A stretch of 53,484 nucleotides of DNA from JALCSJ01 sp036788835 (GTDB lineage Bacteria; Bacillota; Negativicutes; Acidaminococcales; Acidaminococcaceae): assembly GCA_036788835.1 (NCBI GenBank), contig DAIQMR010000014.1, forward strand, positions 1-53,484. The letters are read 5' to 3'. Positions 31,414-40,158 of the stretch are shown in pieces. The position numbers and the translations under genes are program-made. Below the pieces are notes generated by a model that did no database searches, was not told where the DNA came from, and saw only the letters and a program-made list of their open reading frames with translations. Numbering within the stretch: the stretch's first letter is position 1; each line of letters opens with the position of its first letter.

Positions 31414-33498
31414 GTGGCCAGAGAGTTTGAACTAAAAGACTTAAGAAATATCGGTATTATGGCTCACATTGATGCGGGCAAGACCACTACCACCGAACGT
31501 ATCCTATTCTACACGGGTAAAACTCACAAAATAGGAGAGGTTCATGATGGTGCCGCTACCATGGACTGGATGGTCCAAGAGCAAGAGCGTGGTATCACTA
31601 TTACTTCCGCTGCTACAACTTGTCACTGGAAAGGTCACACGATTAATATTATAGACACACCAGGCCACGTTGACTTTACAGTAGAGGTAGAGCGCTCATT
31701 GCGCGTACTTGATGGTGCTGTTGCCGTATTCTCTGCTAAGGGCGGAGTTGAACCGCAGTCCGAAACAGTTTGGCGTCAAGCTGCCGGTTTCAATGTACCA
31801 CGTATTGCGTATGTAAATAAGATGGATATTTCAGGTGCTGATTTCTTTAATGTTATCGACATGATGAAGAAACGCCTGAATGCCAATGCCGTAGCGATTC
31901 AGATTCCTATCGGGGCTGAAGATGACTACAAAGGCTTGATTGACTTAGTTAAGATGCAGGCCATTGAATATGGCGATGACCTGGGCAAGGATGAAGAGTT
32001 CATAGACATTCCTGCCGACATGATGGAAAAAGCTCAAGAATATCGTCAGATTTTGCTGGAAGCAGTTGCTGAAAGCGACGATGCCTTGATGGAGAAGTAT
32101 CTGGAAGGCGAAGATTTAACAGAAGAAGAAATTATGGGCGCCATTCGCAAACAAACCATTGCTTGCAAAATGTATCCTGTAACCTGTGGATCTTCTTATA
32201 AGAACAAAGGTGTACAGCCTTTGCTGGATGCAGTTGTAGCTTATATGCCTTCTCCTCTTGATGTACCTCCTGTTAAGGGAACCAACCCAAATACCGGAGA
32301 AGAGGAAGAACGCCTTTCCGACGACGAGGCTCCTTTATCTGCTTTGGCTTTTAAGATTGCAACTGATCCTTTCGTAGGAAGACTTGCTTTCTTCAGAGTT
32401 TATTCCGGTAAATTAACCGCCGGTTCTTATGTTTACAATTCTTCCAAAGGCAAGAGAGAGCGTATCGGTCGTATCCTTCGTATGCATTCTAATCACAGAA
32501 CTGAAATTGACTGTGCTTATGCCGGAGATATTGCAGCAGCCGTTGGCTTGAAATCCACCGGCACAGGTGATACTCTCTGCGACGAGGACAAGCCTATAAT
32601 TCTTGAAACCATGGAATTCCCAGACCCGGTTATTTCCGTGGCAGTTGAACCTAAGACCAAAGATGACCAGGAAAAAATGGGCCTGGCTTTACAAAAGCTG
32701 GCTGAAGAAGATCCTACTTTCCGTGTTCACACGGATCCTGAATCTTCCCAAACTATTATTTCCGGTATGGGCGAGCTGCACTTGGAGATTATTATCGACA
32801 GACTTTCCCGTGAGTTCCATGTAGGATGTACTGTTGGCAAGCCCCAGGTTGCTTATCGTGAAACCATTAAGAAGACTGTTAAAGCCGAAGGTAAATTTGT
32901 TCGTCAGTCCGGCGGTAAAGGCCAATATGGTCATTGCTGGTTGGAATTGACACCTTTGAAACCAGGCGAGGGCTTTACGTTTGAGAACAAAATCGTGGGT
33001 GGTGCTATTCCTAAGGAATACATCAGTCCTATCGAAGCCGGTGTTAAGGAAGCTATGGAGAACGGCGTTATCGCCGGTTATCCTATGGTGGATATCGGAG
33101 TTACGGTTTACGATGGTTCTTACCATGAAGTCGACTCTTCGGAAATGGCCTTTAAGATTGCCGGTTCCATGGGCTTTAAGGCAGGTGCTGCTAAGGCCGG
33201 TGCAACATTAACCGAACCTTATATGAAGGTGGAAGTTACTGTTCCGGAAGAATATATGGGCGATGTAATCGGCGATTTGAATTCCCGCCGTGGCCGTATT
33301 GAAGGCATGGAAGCAAGAAGCGGAGCACAAGTAATTACTTCCTTCGTCCCTCTGGCTGAGATGTTTGGTTATGCAACAGACCTGCGTTCTAAGACACAGG
33401 GCCGTGGCACATATACCATGGAAGTTGACCACTACGAAGATGTTCCCAAGAATATTGCCGAAGATATTATTGAAAAAGCAAAGGGAACCAAAGCTTAA
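31414..33498 (+). CDS. fusA: Elongation factor G
   Basis: Translocation GTPase and ribosome-recycling factor, 694 residues. G motifs are AHIDAGKTTTTER (17-29), DTPGHVDF, and NKMD; domain IV contains the conserved GGKGQYGHCWLELTP region. It is a full-length canonical EF-G, not a truncated or tetracycline-protection paralogue, as judged by operon position. Start is GTG, with GAGGAGGAG upstream. tuf copy 2 follows 35 bases later. Confidence 0.97.
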   Translation: MAREFELKDLRNIGIMAHIDAGKTTTTERILFYTGKTHKIGEVHDGAATMDWMVQEQERGITITSAATTCHWKGHTINIIDTPGHVDFTVEVERSLRVLDGAVAVFSAKGGVEPQSETVWRQAAGFNVPRIAYVNKMDISGADFFNVIDMMKKRLNANAVAIQIPIGAEDDYKGLIDLVKMQAIEYGDDLGKDEEFIDIPADMMEKAQEYRQILLEAVAESDDALMEKYLEGEDLTEEEIMGAIRKQTIACKMYPVTCGSSYKNKGVQPLLDAVVAYMPSPLDVPPVKGTNPNTGEEEERLSDDEAPLSALAFKIATDPFVGRLAFFRVYSGKLTAGSYVYNSSKGKRERIGRILRMHSNHRTEIDCAYAGDIAAAVGLKSTGTGDTLCDEDKPIILETMEFPDPVISVAVEPKTKDDQEKMGLALQKLAEEDPTFRVHTDPESSQTIISGMGELHLEIIIDRLSREFHVGCTVGKPQVAYRETIKKTVKAEGKFVRQSGGKGQYGHCWLELTPLKPGEGFTFENKIVGGAIPKEYISPIEAGVKEAMENGVIAGYPMVDIGVTVYDGSYHEVDSSEMAFKIAGSMGFKAGAAKAGATLTEPYMKVEVTVPEEYMGDVIGDLNSRRGRIEGMEARSGAQVITSFVPLAEMFGYATDLRSKTQGRGTYTMEVDHYEDVPKNIAEDIIEKAKGTKA

Positions 33499-33527
33499 TA
33501 AAATTGTTTAAATAATGATAGGAGGAA

Positions 33528-34723
33528 ATTATAATGGCTAAAGAGAAATATGTAAGAAGTAAACCCCATGTTAACGTTGGTACCATCGGTCACGTAGATC
33601 ATGGTAAGACAACCTTGACTGCAGCTATCACCAAGGTGCTGGCAGAAAAAGGCGATGCACAATTTGTTGATTACAACATGATTGATAAGGCACCGGAAGA
33701 AAGAGAACGTGGTATTACCATTAATACCGCCCACGTAGAATATGAAACCGAGAAGCGCCACTATGCGCATATCGACTGCCCGGGCCATGCTGACTATGTA
33801 AAGAACATGATCACCGGCGCAGCACAGATGGATGGTGCCATCCTGGTAGTGTCCGCGGCTGACGGCCCAATGCCCCAGACCCGTGAGCACATCCTGCTGG
33901 CTCACCAGGTAGGCGTGCCTGCCATGGTAGTGTTCCTGAACAAGTCCGACCAAGTAGACGATCCTGAACTGATCGAATTGGTAGAGATGGAAGTCAGAGA
34001 CCTTCTGACCAAGTACGGCTATCCCGGAGACAAGGTACCCATCATAGTAGGCAGTGCGCTGAAAGCATTGCAGGGAGACAAAGAGCAAGAAGCGAACATC
34101 CTGAAGCTGATGGACGCTATTGACGAATATATTCCCACTCCTGTTCATGACCTGGACAAACCTTTCTTAATGCCGGTAGAGGATGTATTCACCATTACCG
34201 GACGCGGCACAGTAGCAACCGGCCGTGTAGAGCGTGGCAAGATCACCGTAGGCGAACCCGTAGAGATCGTAGGGATGAAGGAAGAGAAGACCCAGAGCGT
34301 AGCAACCGGACTGGAAATGTTCCACAAGTCCTTGGATGATGCAGAAGCAGGCGATAATGTAGGCGTGCTGCTGCGCGGTATTGAAAGAGATCAGATCGAG
34401 CGTGGCCAGGTATTGGCAAAGCCCGGCAGCATCCATCCGCATACCAAATTCAAAGGCCAGGTATACGTACTGACCAAAGAAGAAGGCGGCCGTCATACAC
34501 CGTTCTTCAACGGCTATCGTCCCCAGTTCTATTTCAGGACCACCGACGTAACCGGCGTGGCTCACCTGCCGGAAGGAACCGAGATGGTAATGCCCGGGGA
34601 TAACATTAAGATGGATATCGAACTTATCACCCCCATTGCTATTGAAGAAGGCCTGCGCTTTGCTATTCGTGAAGGCGGCCATACTGTTGGTGCCGGTGTT
34701 GTAACCGAAATTGATGAATAAAT
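33528..34723. repeat. tuf duplication, copy 2
   Basis: Second arm of the 1196-bp near-perfect or perfect repeat with 16991-18186. The two copies are direct repeats 16.5 kb apart; recombination between them would delete or duplicate nusG-rplKAJL-rpoBC-str, which selection should forbid. Confidence 0.88.
33534..34721 (+). CDS. tuf: Elongation factor Tu, copy 2
   Basis: Encodes a 395-residue EF-Tu with the same amino-acid sequence as the product of 16997-18184. The upstream ribosome site is AGGAGGAA, different from copy 1 (GGGAGGT), so the copies are under separate translational and promoter control: this one belongs to the str operon. The coding DNA appears identical to copy 1, including the GC-richer codons. 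A stable hairpin without a T-run follows, and the S10 operon starts 160 bases downstream. Confidence 0.97.
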   Translation: MAKEKYVRSKPHVNVGTIGHVDHGKTTLTAAITKVLAEKGDAQFVDYNMIDKAPEERERGITINTAHVEYETEKRHYAHIDCPGHADYVKNMITGAAQMDGAILVVSAADGPMPQTREHILLAHQVGVPAMVVFLNKSDQVDDPELIELVEMEVRDLLTKYGYPGDKVPIIVGSALKALQGDKEQEANILKLMDAIDEYIPTPVHDLDKPFLMPVEDVFTITGRGTVATGRVERGKITVGEPVEIVGMKEEKTQSVATGLEMFHKSLDDAEAGDNVGVLLRGIERDQIERGQVLAKPGSIHPHTKFKGQVYVLTKEEGGRHTPFFNGYRPQFYFRTTDVTGVAHLPEGTEMVMPGDNIKMDIELITPIAIEEGLRFAIREGGHTVGAGVVTEIDE

Positions 34724-34737
34724 TTTAATGTAGCCCA

Positions 34738-34766
34738 AATGAGGGGCTAGCAGTAGCCCCCTCATT
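34738..34766 (+). terminator. Stable hairpin after tuf copy 2
   Basis: AATGAGGGGCTA pairs with TAGCCCC-CTCATT (one bulged C) around a GCAG loop. It lacks a T-run, so it may be a partial terminator or a processing site between str and S10 transcripts. Confidence 0.55.
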
Positions 34767-34880
34767 AACTTATGTTTGTTAGAAGGCTAGCGATGAAGCA
34801 AGAGATGGCTTGGGAAACCAAGGGAACTTTTGCGGAGTATGTCCGTTCTTAGAAACGCGGCGATTAGGAGGAATTACTAA
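34767..34880 (+). promoter_or_regulatory. Structured leader of S10 operon
   Basis: About 115 non-coding bases before rpsJ. CTTGG-GAAA-CCAAG (34809-34822) and CGGA/TCCG (34833-34836 and 34842-34845) are small hairpins. A possible 19-codon frame (ATG 34793, AGAAGG 6 bases upstream, stop 34850-34852) spans them. No consensus promoter was found, so the S10 genes may be transcribed from the str promoter. An autoregulatory (L4-type) leader is possible but not recognisable by eye. Confidence 0.4.
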
Positions 34881-35192
34881 ATGTCAAAGACTCAAAAAAT
34901 CAGAATACGTTTAAAAGCGTATGATTACAAAGCACTTGACCAAAGTGCTGCAAAGATTGTAGAAACTGCGAAACGCACCGGAGCACAAGTTTCCGGACCA
35001 ATTCCACTTCCTACAGAAAAAAATATTTATACGATTCTACGTTCCCCACATGTTAACAAAGATTCCCGTGAGCAATTCGAAATGAGAACTCACAAGAGAT
35101 TAGTTGACATTTTGGAACCGACAGCAAAGACGATTGATGCGTTAACCCGCTTAGATCTTCCTGCCGGCGTAGATATCGAGATAAAAGCGTAA
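34881..35192 (+). CDS. rpsJ: 30S ribosomal protein S10
   Basis: A 103-residue 30S head protein, also NusE, the partner of NusB in antitermination and of NusG in transcription-translation coupling. The sequence KIRIRLKAYDYKALDQSA and the signature SGPIPLPTEKNIYTILRSPHVNKDSREQFE are canonical. AGGAGGAA precedes the ATG. First gene of an unbroken run of same-strand ribosomal genes ending at rplQ. Confidence 0.98.
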   Translation: MSKTQKIRIRLKAYDYKALDQSAAKIVETAKRTGAQVSGPIPLPTEKNIYTILRSPHVNKDSREQFEMRTHKRLVDILEPTAKTIDALTRLDLPAGVDIEIKA

Positions 35193-35204
35193 GGGGGTGC
35201 GATA

Positions 35205-35912
35205 ATGGCTAAAGGAATCTTAGGCAAAAAATTAGGAATGACCCAAATTTTTGAAGCCGATGGTAAGATGATTCCGGTAACTGTTGTGGAAGCCGGCCCT
35301 TGCATCGTAATTCAAAATAAAACCGAGGAAACAGATGGCTACAATGCCGTACAACTCGGATTTGGTGATATAAAAGAGAAACAACTAAGCAAACCAATGA
35401 AAGGCCGTTTTGACAAAGCAGGTGTTACACCTGTTAAGTTTATTAGAGAACTGCGCTTGTCCGCTCCTTCTGAATATAAGGTTGGAGATACAGTGGCAGC
35501 TGACATTTTCGCAGCAGGCGAAAAAGTGGACGCTATTGGCGTTTCTCGCGGCAGAGGTTTTGCCGGTACTATTAAACTTCATAACTTCTCTCGTGGACCT
35601 ATGAAACACGGTTCTAAATCTCATCGTGAGCCCGGTTCTATGGGACCTATGCATTCAGGCCCCGGCGGCAGAGTTATTAAAGGCAAGAAATTGCCGGGAC
35701 GTATGGGTGGTACTAGCGCAACAGTGCTTCGTCTGACCGTTGCCAAAGTTGACAAGGATCGTAATCTTATCATGGTAAAGGGTGCTGTACCCGGTGCCAA
35801 CGGAACATTCCTTGTTTTGAGAGCAACCGTGAAACCTGATGTTATTAAGGCAAACAGAGTTGAGAATAAGCCTCATGCTGTGAACCCGCAAAAAGCATCA
35901 GCAAGGAAATAG
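35205..35912 (+). CDS. rplC: 50S ribosomal protein L3
   Basis: A 235-residue early-assembly 50S protein whose central loop reaches the peptidyl-transferase centre. The signature KLHNFSRGPMKHGSKSHR and the loop GPMHSGPGGRVIKGKKLPG are intact. It is slightly longer than the Bacillus protein (209) owing to a C-terminal extension rich in Lys/Ala/Asn. AAGGGGGTGCG precedes the ATG, 12 bases after rpsJ. Confidence 0.97.
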   Translation: MAKGILGKKLGMTQIFEADGKMIPVTVVEAGPCIVIQNKTEETDGYNAVQLGFGDIKEKQLSKPMKGRFDKAGVTPVKFIRELRLSAPSEYKVGDTVAADIFAAGEKVDAIGVSRGRGFAGTIKLHNFSRGPMKHGSKSHREPGSMGPMHSGPGGRVIKGKKLPGRMGGTSATVLRLTVAKVDKDRNLIMVKGAVPGANGTFLVLRATVKPDVIKANRVENKPHAVNPQKASARK

Positions 35913-35938
35913 TAGATACGAGAAAGGAGGGCGTTTAA

Positions 35939-36568
35939 ATGCCAAAGCTATCAGTATATGACATAACCGGAAAACAAACCGGTGAAGAAATAGAATTAAT
36001 GGACTACGTATTTGGCGTAGAATTTAATGAAGCTGTTGTACACCAAGCAGTTGTTATGCAACAAGCTAATGCACGCCAAGGCACCCATGCCACACAAACT
36101 CGCGGTATGGTTCGTGGCGGCGGTAAGAAACCTTGGAGACAAAAAGGCACAGGCCGTGCTCGTGCCGGTTCCAACCGTTCACCCTTGTGGGTAGGCGGTG
36201 GCGTGACTTTTGGACCAACACCAAGGTCTCATGCCAAAGATATGCCTCGCAAGGCTCGTCGTTTAGCAATCCGTTGCGCATTATCCGCAAAGGTTGCAGC
36301 CGGCGAATTAGTCGTAGTAGACAGCCTGCAATTTGCTGAACCCAAAACTAAGAACGCTGTAAATATGCTGAAGGGGTTTGAAGCAACAGATAAGAAAGCT
36401 TTGATTATTACCGATGGTGAGAATGAAAATGTAGAAAAATCTTCTCGCAACATTGATAAGGTTAAAGCTATTTCCAATGACTGCCTGAATGTTTATGACA
36501 TTCTTGATGCACAAAAAGTGCTGCTTGCTAAAGACGCTGTAGCAAAGATTGAGGAGGTGCTTGCATAA
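35939..36568 (+). CDS. rplD: 50S ribosomal protein L4
   Basis: A 209-residue L4/L1e-family protein lining the exit tunnel. In enteric bacteria it autoregulates the S10 operon. The tunnel loop RGGGKKPWRQKGTGRARAG is conserved; changes in this loop give macrolide resistance, and none are evident. AAAGGAGGG precedes the ATG. Its TAA overlaps the rplW ATG by one base, so the two are translationally coupled. Confidence 0.97.
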   Translation: MPKLSVYDITGKQTGEEIELMDYVFGVEFNEAVVHQAVVMQQANARQGTHATQTRGMVRGGGKKPWRQKGTGRARAGSNRSPLWVGGGVTFGPTPRSHAKDMPRKARRLAIRCALSAKVAAGELVVVDSLQFAEPKTKNAVNMLKGFEATDKKALIITDGENENVEKSSRNIDKVKAISNDCLNVYDILDAQKVLLAKDAVAKIEEVLA

Positions 36569-36858
36569 TGGCTGCTAATCCTCGTGATGTTTTAGTAAAA
36601 CCTCTGGTTACAGAGAAAGCTTCTGCTATGATGCAGGAAAACAAGTATACTTTCGTGGTTGCATTAGATGCTAACAAGACGGAAATCCGTCAAGCCATTG
36701 AAGAGCTGTACAAGGTTAAAGTATTGAATGTTACAACTTTGCGTGTTATGGGTAAAACCAAGCGCATGGGCAAATATCAAGGAAAGCGTTCCGACTATAA
36801 GAAAGCAATTGTAAAACTTGCAGAAGGTAATACAATTCCAGTCTTCGAAGGAATGTAA
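36568..36858 (+). CDS. rplW: 50S ribosomal protein L23
   Basis: A 96-residue protein at the tunnel exit that docks trigger factor and SRP. The start PRDVLVKPLVTEKASAMMQ and the segment NKTEIRQAIEELYKVKV are typical. The ATG overlaps the rplD stop (TAATG), with GAGGAGGTG inside the end of rplD as ribosome site. Confidence 0.97.
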   Translation: MAANPRDVLVKPLVTEKASAMMQENKYTFVVALDANKTEIRQAIEELYKVKVLNVTTLRVMGKTKRMGKYQGKRSDYKKAIVKLAEGNTIPVFEGM

Positions 36859-36880
36859 TTGCGAATAAGGAGGTAAAAAA

Positions 36881-37711
36881 ATGGCTATAAAAAGCTTTAA
36901 TCCGTATTCTCCCGGAAGACGTAATATGACAGTATCCACCTTCGAAGAGATTACAGCGGAAAAGCCCCATCGTCCTTTAGTAGAAAAACTGGGCCAGCAT
37001 GCCGGCCGTAATAACACCGGTAAGACCACAGTTCGTCATCAAGGCGGCGGGCATAAGAGACAATATCGTATAATTGATTTTAAGCGTAATAAAGATAATG
37101 TACCTGCTAAAGTAGCAACTATAGAGTATGATCCTAATCGTAGCGCTAACATTGCATTGCTGCACTATGCTGATGGTGACAAACGTTATATTCTTGCTCC
37201 TCAAGGTTTACAAGTAGGTGATACCATTGTCAGCGGACCTACTGCTGATATTAAAGTAGGTAATGCACTGCCCTTGGTTAATATTCCTCTTGGTACAACT
37301 GTTCACAATGTTGAGATGAAGATTGGCAAAGGCGGACAACTAGGCCGCTCTGCCGGTACAGGCATCCAATTAATGGCAAAAGAAGGAGATTATGCTCTGC
37401 TTCGTATGCCTAGCGGTGAATTACGTCAGGTTCATATTAACTGCCGTGCTACCATCGGCCAAATCGGCAACATTGATCATGAAAATATCACTCTCGGCAA
37501 AGCCGGCCGTACCCGTTGGCTGGGTATCCGTCCCGCTAACCGCGGTGTTGCCATGAACCCGAACGACCATCCACATGGCGGCGGCGAAGGCCACTCTCCT
37601 GTAGGTCGTAAGCGTCCTGTTACCCCTTGGGGTAAGAGCGCATTCGGTACACGTACCCGTGTTAAGAAGAAAGCATCTTCTAAGTTGATTCTAAAACGTA
37701 GAACCAAATAA
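36881..37711 (+). CDS. rplB: 50S ribosomal protein L2
   Basis: A 276-residue universally conserved protein needed for subunit association and peptidyl transfer. It contains GGGHKRQYRIIDFKRNK, and the C-terminal loop GVAMNPNDHPHGGGEG includes the critical histidine. AAGGAGG precedes the ATG 22 bases after rplW. Length and sequence are canonical, ending in Lys/Arg-rich residues. Confidence 0.98.
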   Translation: MAIKSFNPYSPGRRNMTVSTFEEITAEKPHRPLVEKLGQHAGRNNTGKTTVRHQGGGHKRQYRIIDFKRNKDNVPAKVATIEYDPNRSANIALLHYADGDKRYILAPQGLQVGDTIVSGPTADIKVGNALPLVNIPLGTTVHNVEMKIGKGGQLGRSAGTGIQLMAKEGDYALLRMPSGELRQVHINCRATIGQIGNIDHENITLGKAGRTRWLGIRPANRGVAMNPNDHPHGGGEGHSPVGRKRPVTPWGKSAFGTRTRVKKKASSKLILKRRTK

Positions 37712-37741
37712 TTCATTGTCTAGCGAAAGGAGGCATACATA

Positions 37742-38104
37742 GTGTCCAGATCAGTAAAAAAAGGACCTTATGTCCATGCAAGTCTTTTAAAAAAGATTGA
37801 AGCATTAAATGCTGCCAAAGACAAAAAAGTTATTAAAACTTGGTCTCGCAGCTCCACTATAATTCCTGATTTCCTGGGACATACCATTGCCGTTCATGAC
37901 GGTCACAAACATGTTCCCGTGTATATCACCGAAGATATGGTTGGTCATAAATTAGGCGAATTTGCTCCTACCCGTTTATTCAGAGGTCACGGAGATAAAA
38001 ATGCCGCAGTAGCAGCCGCAGCAGCAGGTGCAGCAGCACCGGCAGCAGCAGCAGCGCCAGCAGCCGCAGCAGCACCGGCCGCAGCCGCAGCTGATAAGAA
38101 ATAG
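37742..38104 (+). CDS. rpsS: 30S ribosomal protein S19 with Ala-rich C-terminal tail
   Basis: S19 binds the 30S head with S13 near the A-site tRNA. Residues 1-86 are a normal S19, with MSRSVKKGPYVHASLLKK, the rRNA-binding WSRSSTI, and PTRLFRGHGDK. Beyond this the protein continues for about 33 residues composed almost only of Ala with spaced Pro and one Gly, ending in Asp-Lys-Lys, giving 120 residues instead of the usual 90-95. The tail (38003-38101) is encoded by GCA/GCC-rich triplets and resembles a flexible linker such as the L7/L12 hinge. Start is GTG with AAAGGAGG upstream. The frame is clean, with an ordinary stop just before rplV. Confidence 0.95.
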   Translation: MSRSVKKGPYVHASLLKKIEALNAAKDKKVIKTWSRSSTIIPDFLGHTIAVHDGHKHVPVYITEDMVGHKLGEFAPTRLFRGHGDKNAAVAAAAAGAAAPAAAAAPAAAAAPAAAAADKK

Positions 38105-38124
38105 GGGAAGGGGGACACCAAACG

Positions 38125-38460
38125 ATGGAAGAAGCTAAAGCTTATGTAAAATATGTCCGCATCGCACCGCGTAAGTTGCGTATAGTTATCAACCTTATTC
38201 GGGGCAAAGCTGTGAATGAAGCCTTTGCAATCCTCAAGTATACCCCTAAGGTTGGGTCTGAGGTTATTGAGAAAGTATTGCGTTCCGCAGTTGCTAATGC
38301 TGAACATAATTTTGATATGAATGTAGATAACTTGATCGTATCCAGCGCTTTTGTGGATCAAGGACCTACGATGAAGAGAATTCATCCCCGTTCTCGTGGA
38401 CAGGCTTTCAAAATTTTGAAACGCTCCAGTCACGTAACGGTTGCAGTGGCAGAAAAATAG
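38125..38460 (+). CDS. rplV: 50S ribosomal protein L22
   Basis: A 111-residue protein whose beta-hairpin lines the exit tunnel next to L4. Conserved parts are AKAYVKYVRIAPRKLRIVINLIRGK (N-terminal helix region) and the hairpin tip GPTMKRIHPRSRGQAFKI, which is intact, so no ribosomal macrolide-resistance deletion is evident. GGGGAAGGGGGAC precedes the ATG, 20 bases after rpsS. Confidence 0.97.
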   Translation: MEEAKAYVKYVRIAPRKLRIVINLIRGKAVNEAFAILKYTPKVGSEVIEKVLRSAVANAEHNFDMNVDNLIVSSAFVDQGPTMKRIHPRSRGQAFKILKRSSHVTVAVAEK

Positions 38461-38487
38461 TATTCTGGATAAAGGAGGGAAACAACA

Positions 38488-39168
38488 GTGGGTCAAAAAG
38501 TTAATCCACATGGATTTAGAGTCGGCATCATCTCTGATTGGGATGCAAAGTGGTTTGCCGATAAAGATTATCAAAAATTTTTGCTGGAAGATATTAAGAT
38601 TCGTGCGTTTATTAAAGAAAAATTATTCTTATCCGGGATTGCCCGTGTGCAAATAGAAAGAGCTACACAAAAAACTCGTATTTCTATTTATACAGCAAAA
38701 CCCGGTATGGTAATTGGCCGTCAGGGCAGCAATATTGAATTGTTGAAAAAAGATTTGAACAAAATCACTGACAGCAATATTGATATCAACATTGTTGAAA
38801 TTAAGAACCCTGATATGAATGCTACATTGGTGGCTGAAAATATCGCTTCTCAATTGGAACGCCGTATTGCTTATCGTCGTGCCATGAAACAATGTGTTAG
38901 CCGTACAATGCGTATGGGCGCCAAGGGAATTAAAATTTTATGCGGTGGCCGTCTGGGCGGTGCTGAAATCGCCAGAAAAGAAAGCTATCGCGAAGGCAGT
39001 ATCCCTTTGCACACTTTAAGAGCTGATATCGATTATGGTACAGCAGAAGCTCGCACCACTTATGGTCGTATCGGTATTAAAGTATGGATTTACAAAGGCG
39101 AAGTACTCCCGGAAAGCAAGGTAGCAAAGCAAGCTGCTCCTGAGGCTGACAAAGGAGGAACTAAATAA
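38488..39168 (+). CDS. rpsC: 30S ribosomal protein S3
   Basis: A 226-residue 30S protein at the mRNA entry channel with a KH domain (GMVIGRQGSNIELLKKDL) and the mRNA-helicase region with RAMKQCVSRTMRMGAKGIKI. GTG start with AAAGGAGGG upstream is supported by the canonical N-terminus MGQKVNPHGFRVGI. The stop overlaps the rplP start by one base (TAATG). Confidence 0.97.
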   Translation: MGQKVNPHGFRVGIISDWDAKWFADKDYQKFLLEDIKIRAFIKEKLFLSGIARVQIERATQKTRISIYTAKPGMVIGRQGSNIELLKKDLNKITDSNIDINIVEIKNPDMNATLVAENIASQLERRIAYRRAMKQCVSRTMRMGAKGIKILCGGRLGGAEIARKESYREGSIPLHTLRADIDYGTAEARTTYGRIGIKVWIYKGEVLPESKVAKQAAPEADKGGTK

Positions 39169-39626
39169 TGTTAATACCAAAGAGAGTTAAATATCGTAAA
39201 CAACACAGAGGCCGTATGACCGGTCGTGCCATGCGCGGCAACAGAGTATGCCATGGTGAATTCGGCTTGGTGGCTTTGGAACCTTCCTGGGTTACCAATC
39301 GTCAGATTGAAGCAGCACGTATTGCTATGACTCGTTATATCAAACGTGGCGGTCATGTATGGATTCAAATTTACCCAGACAAGCCTGTTACAGCCAAAGC
39401 TGCTGGTAGCCGTATGGGTAGCGGTAAAGGTTCACCTGAGTATTGGGTAGCAGTAGTAAAACCCGGTCGCGTTTTGTTCGAAATGGACGGCGTGCCTGTG
39501 GAAGCTGCTAAAGAAGCTATGCGTCTTGCCGGCAATAAATTGCCAATTAAGACAAAGTTCGTAACCAAAGCTCAGTTGGATGCTGAAGTCACCGCACGAG
39601 AAAATGGAGTAGGTGGTGAAGCTTAA
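39168..39626 (+). CDS. rplP: 50S ribosomal protein L16
   Basis: A 152-residue protein near the A-site and the avilamycin/evernimicin-binding region. Start MLIPKRVKYRKQHRGRMTG and segment GSGKGSPEYWVAVVKPGRV are canonical. It carries about eight extra C-terminal residues (ENGVGGEA) beyond the common 144. Its stop overlaps the rpmC ATG by one base, and AAAGGAGGA within the end of rpsC is its own ribosome site. Confidence 0.97.
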   Translation: MLIPKRVKYRKQHRGRMTGRAMRGNRVCHGEFGLVALEPSWVTNRQIEAARIAMTRYIKRGGHVWIQIYPDKPVTAKAAGSRMGSGKGSPEYWVAVVKPGRVLFEMDGVPVEAAKEAMRLAGNKLPIKTKFVTKAQLDAEVTARENGVGGEA

Positions 39627-39820
39627 TGAAAACTACAGAGATCAGAGACATGTCTGAAACTGAATTGGATACCAAGTTGGCCGGTTTGAAAGATGAGCTT
39701 TTCAATCTGCGTTTTCAAATGGCAACCGGAAATTGTGAAAATCCAATGAAGATTAAAGAAGTTAAAAAGTCTATTGCTCGCATAAAGACTATTCAAAGGG
39801 AACGTGAAATCAAAGCTTAA
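39626..39820 (+). CDS. rpmC: 50S ribosomal protein L29
   Basis: A 64-residue two-helix protein near the tunnel exit. MKTTEIRDMSETELDTKL and the core LFNLRFQMATGNCENP are diagnostic. It starts within the rplP stop (TAATG), with GGTGGTG upstream. Downstream rpsQ follows after 35 bases. Confidence 0.97.
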   Translation: MKTTEIRDMSETELDTKLAGLKDELFNLRFQMATGNCENPMKIKEVKKSIARIKTIQREREIKA

Positions 39821-39855
39821 TTCGTTTCCAAGCTAAGCGAAGGAGGAACAATTTC

Positions 39856-40116
39856 GTGGCAGAACAAAGAAACATGCGTGTATCACGTATCGGTAAAGTT
39901 GTTAGCGACAAGATGGAAAAAACTATTGTAGTTGCTATTGAACGTTTGGTTCAACATCCTCTTTACAAAAAAGGCGTGAAACATACTATTAAATTCAAAG
40001 CTCATGATGAAAACAATGAAGCGCATATCGGCGATACCGTTAAATGCGTACAGACCCGTCCTTTATCCAAGGATAAATGCTGGCGTTTGGTTGAAGTTGT
40101 TGAGCGTGCAAAATAA
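39856..40116 (+). CDS. rpsQ: 30S ribosomal protein S17
   Basis: An 86-residue OB-fold primary rRNA-binding protein. The sequence RIGKVVSDKMEKTIVVAIER and the motif HDENNEAHIGDTVKCVQTRPLSK are canonical. Start is GTG, with AAGGAGGAA 8 bases upstream. It is part of the uninterrupted S10-spc run. Confidence 0.97.
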   Translation: MAEQRNMRVSRIGKVVSDKMEKTIVVAIERLVQHPLYKKGVKHTIKFKAHDENNEAHIGDTVKCVQTRPLSKDKCWRLVEVVERAK

Positions 40117-40158
40117 AAAGATTGCCCAAGATTAAATGGGGCAAGGGAGGAAAAGAAC

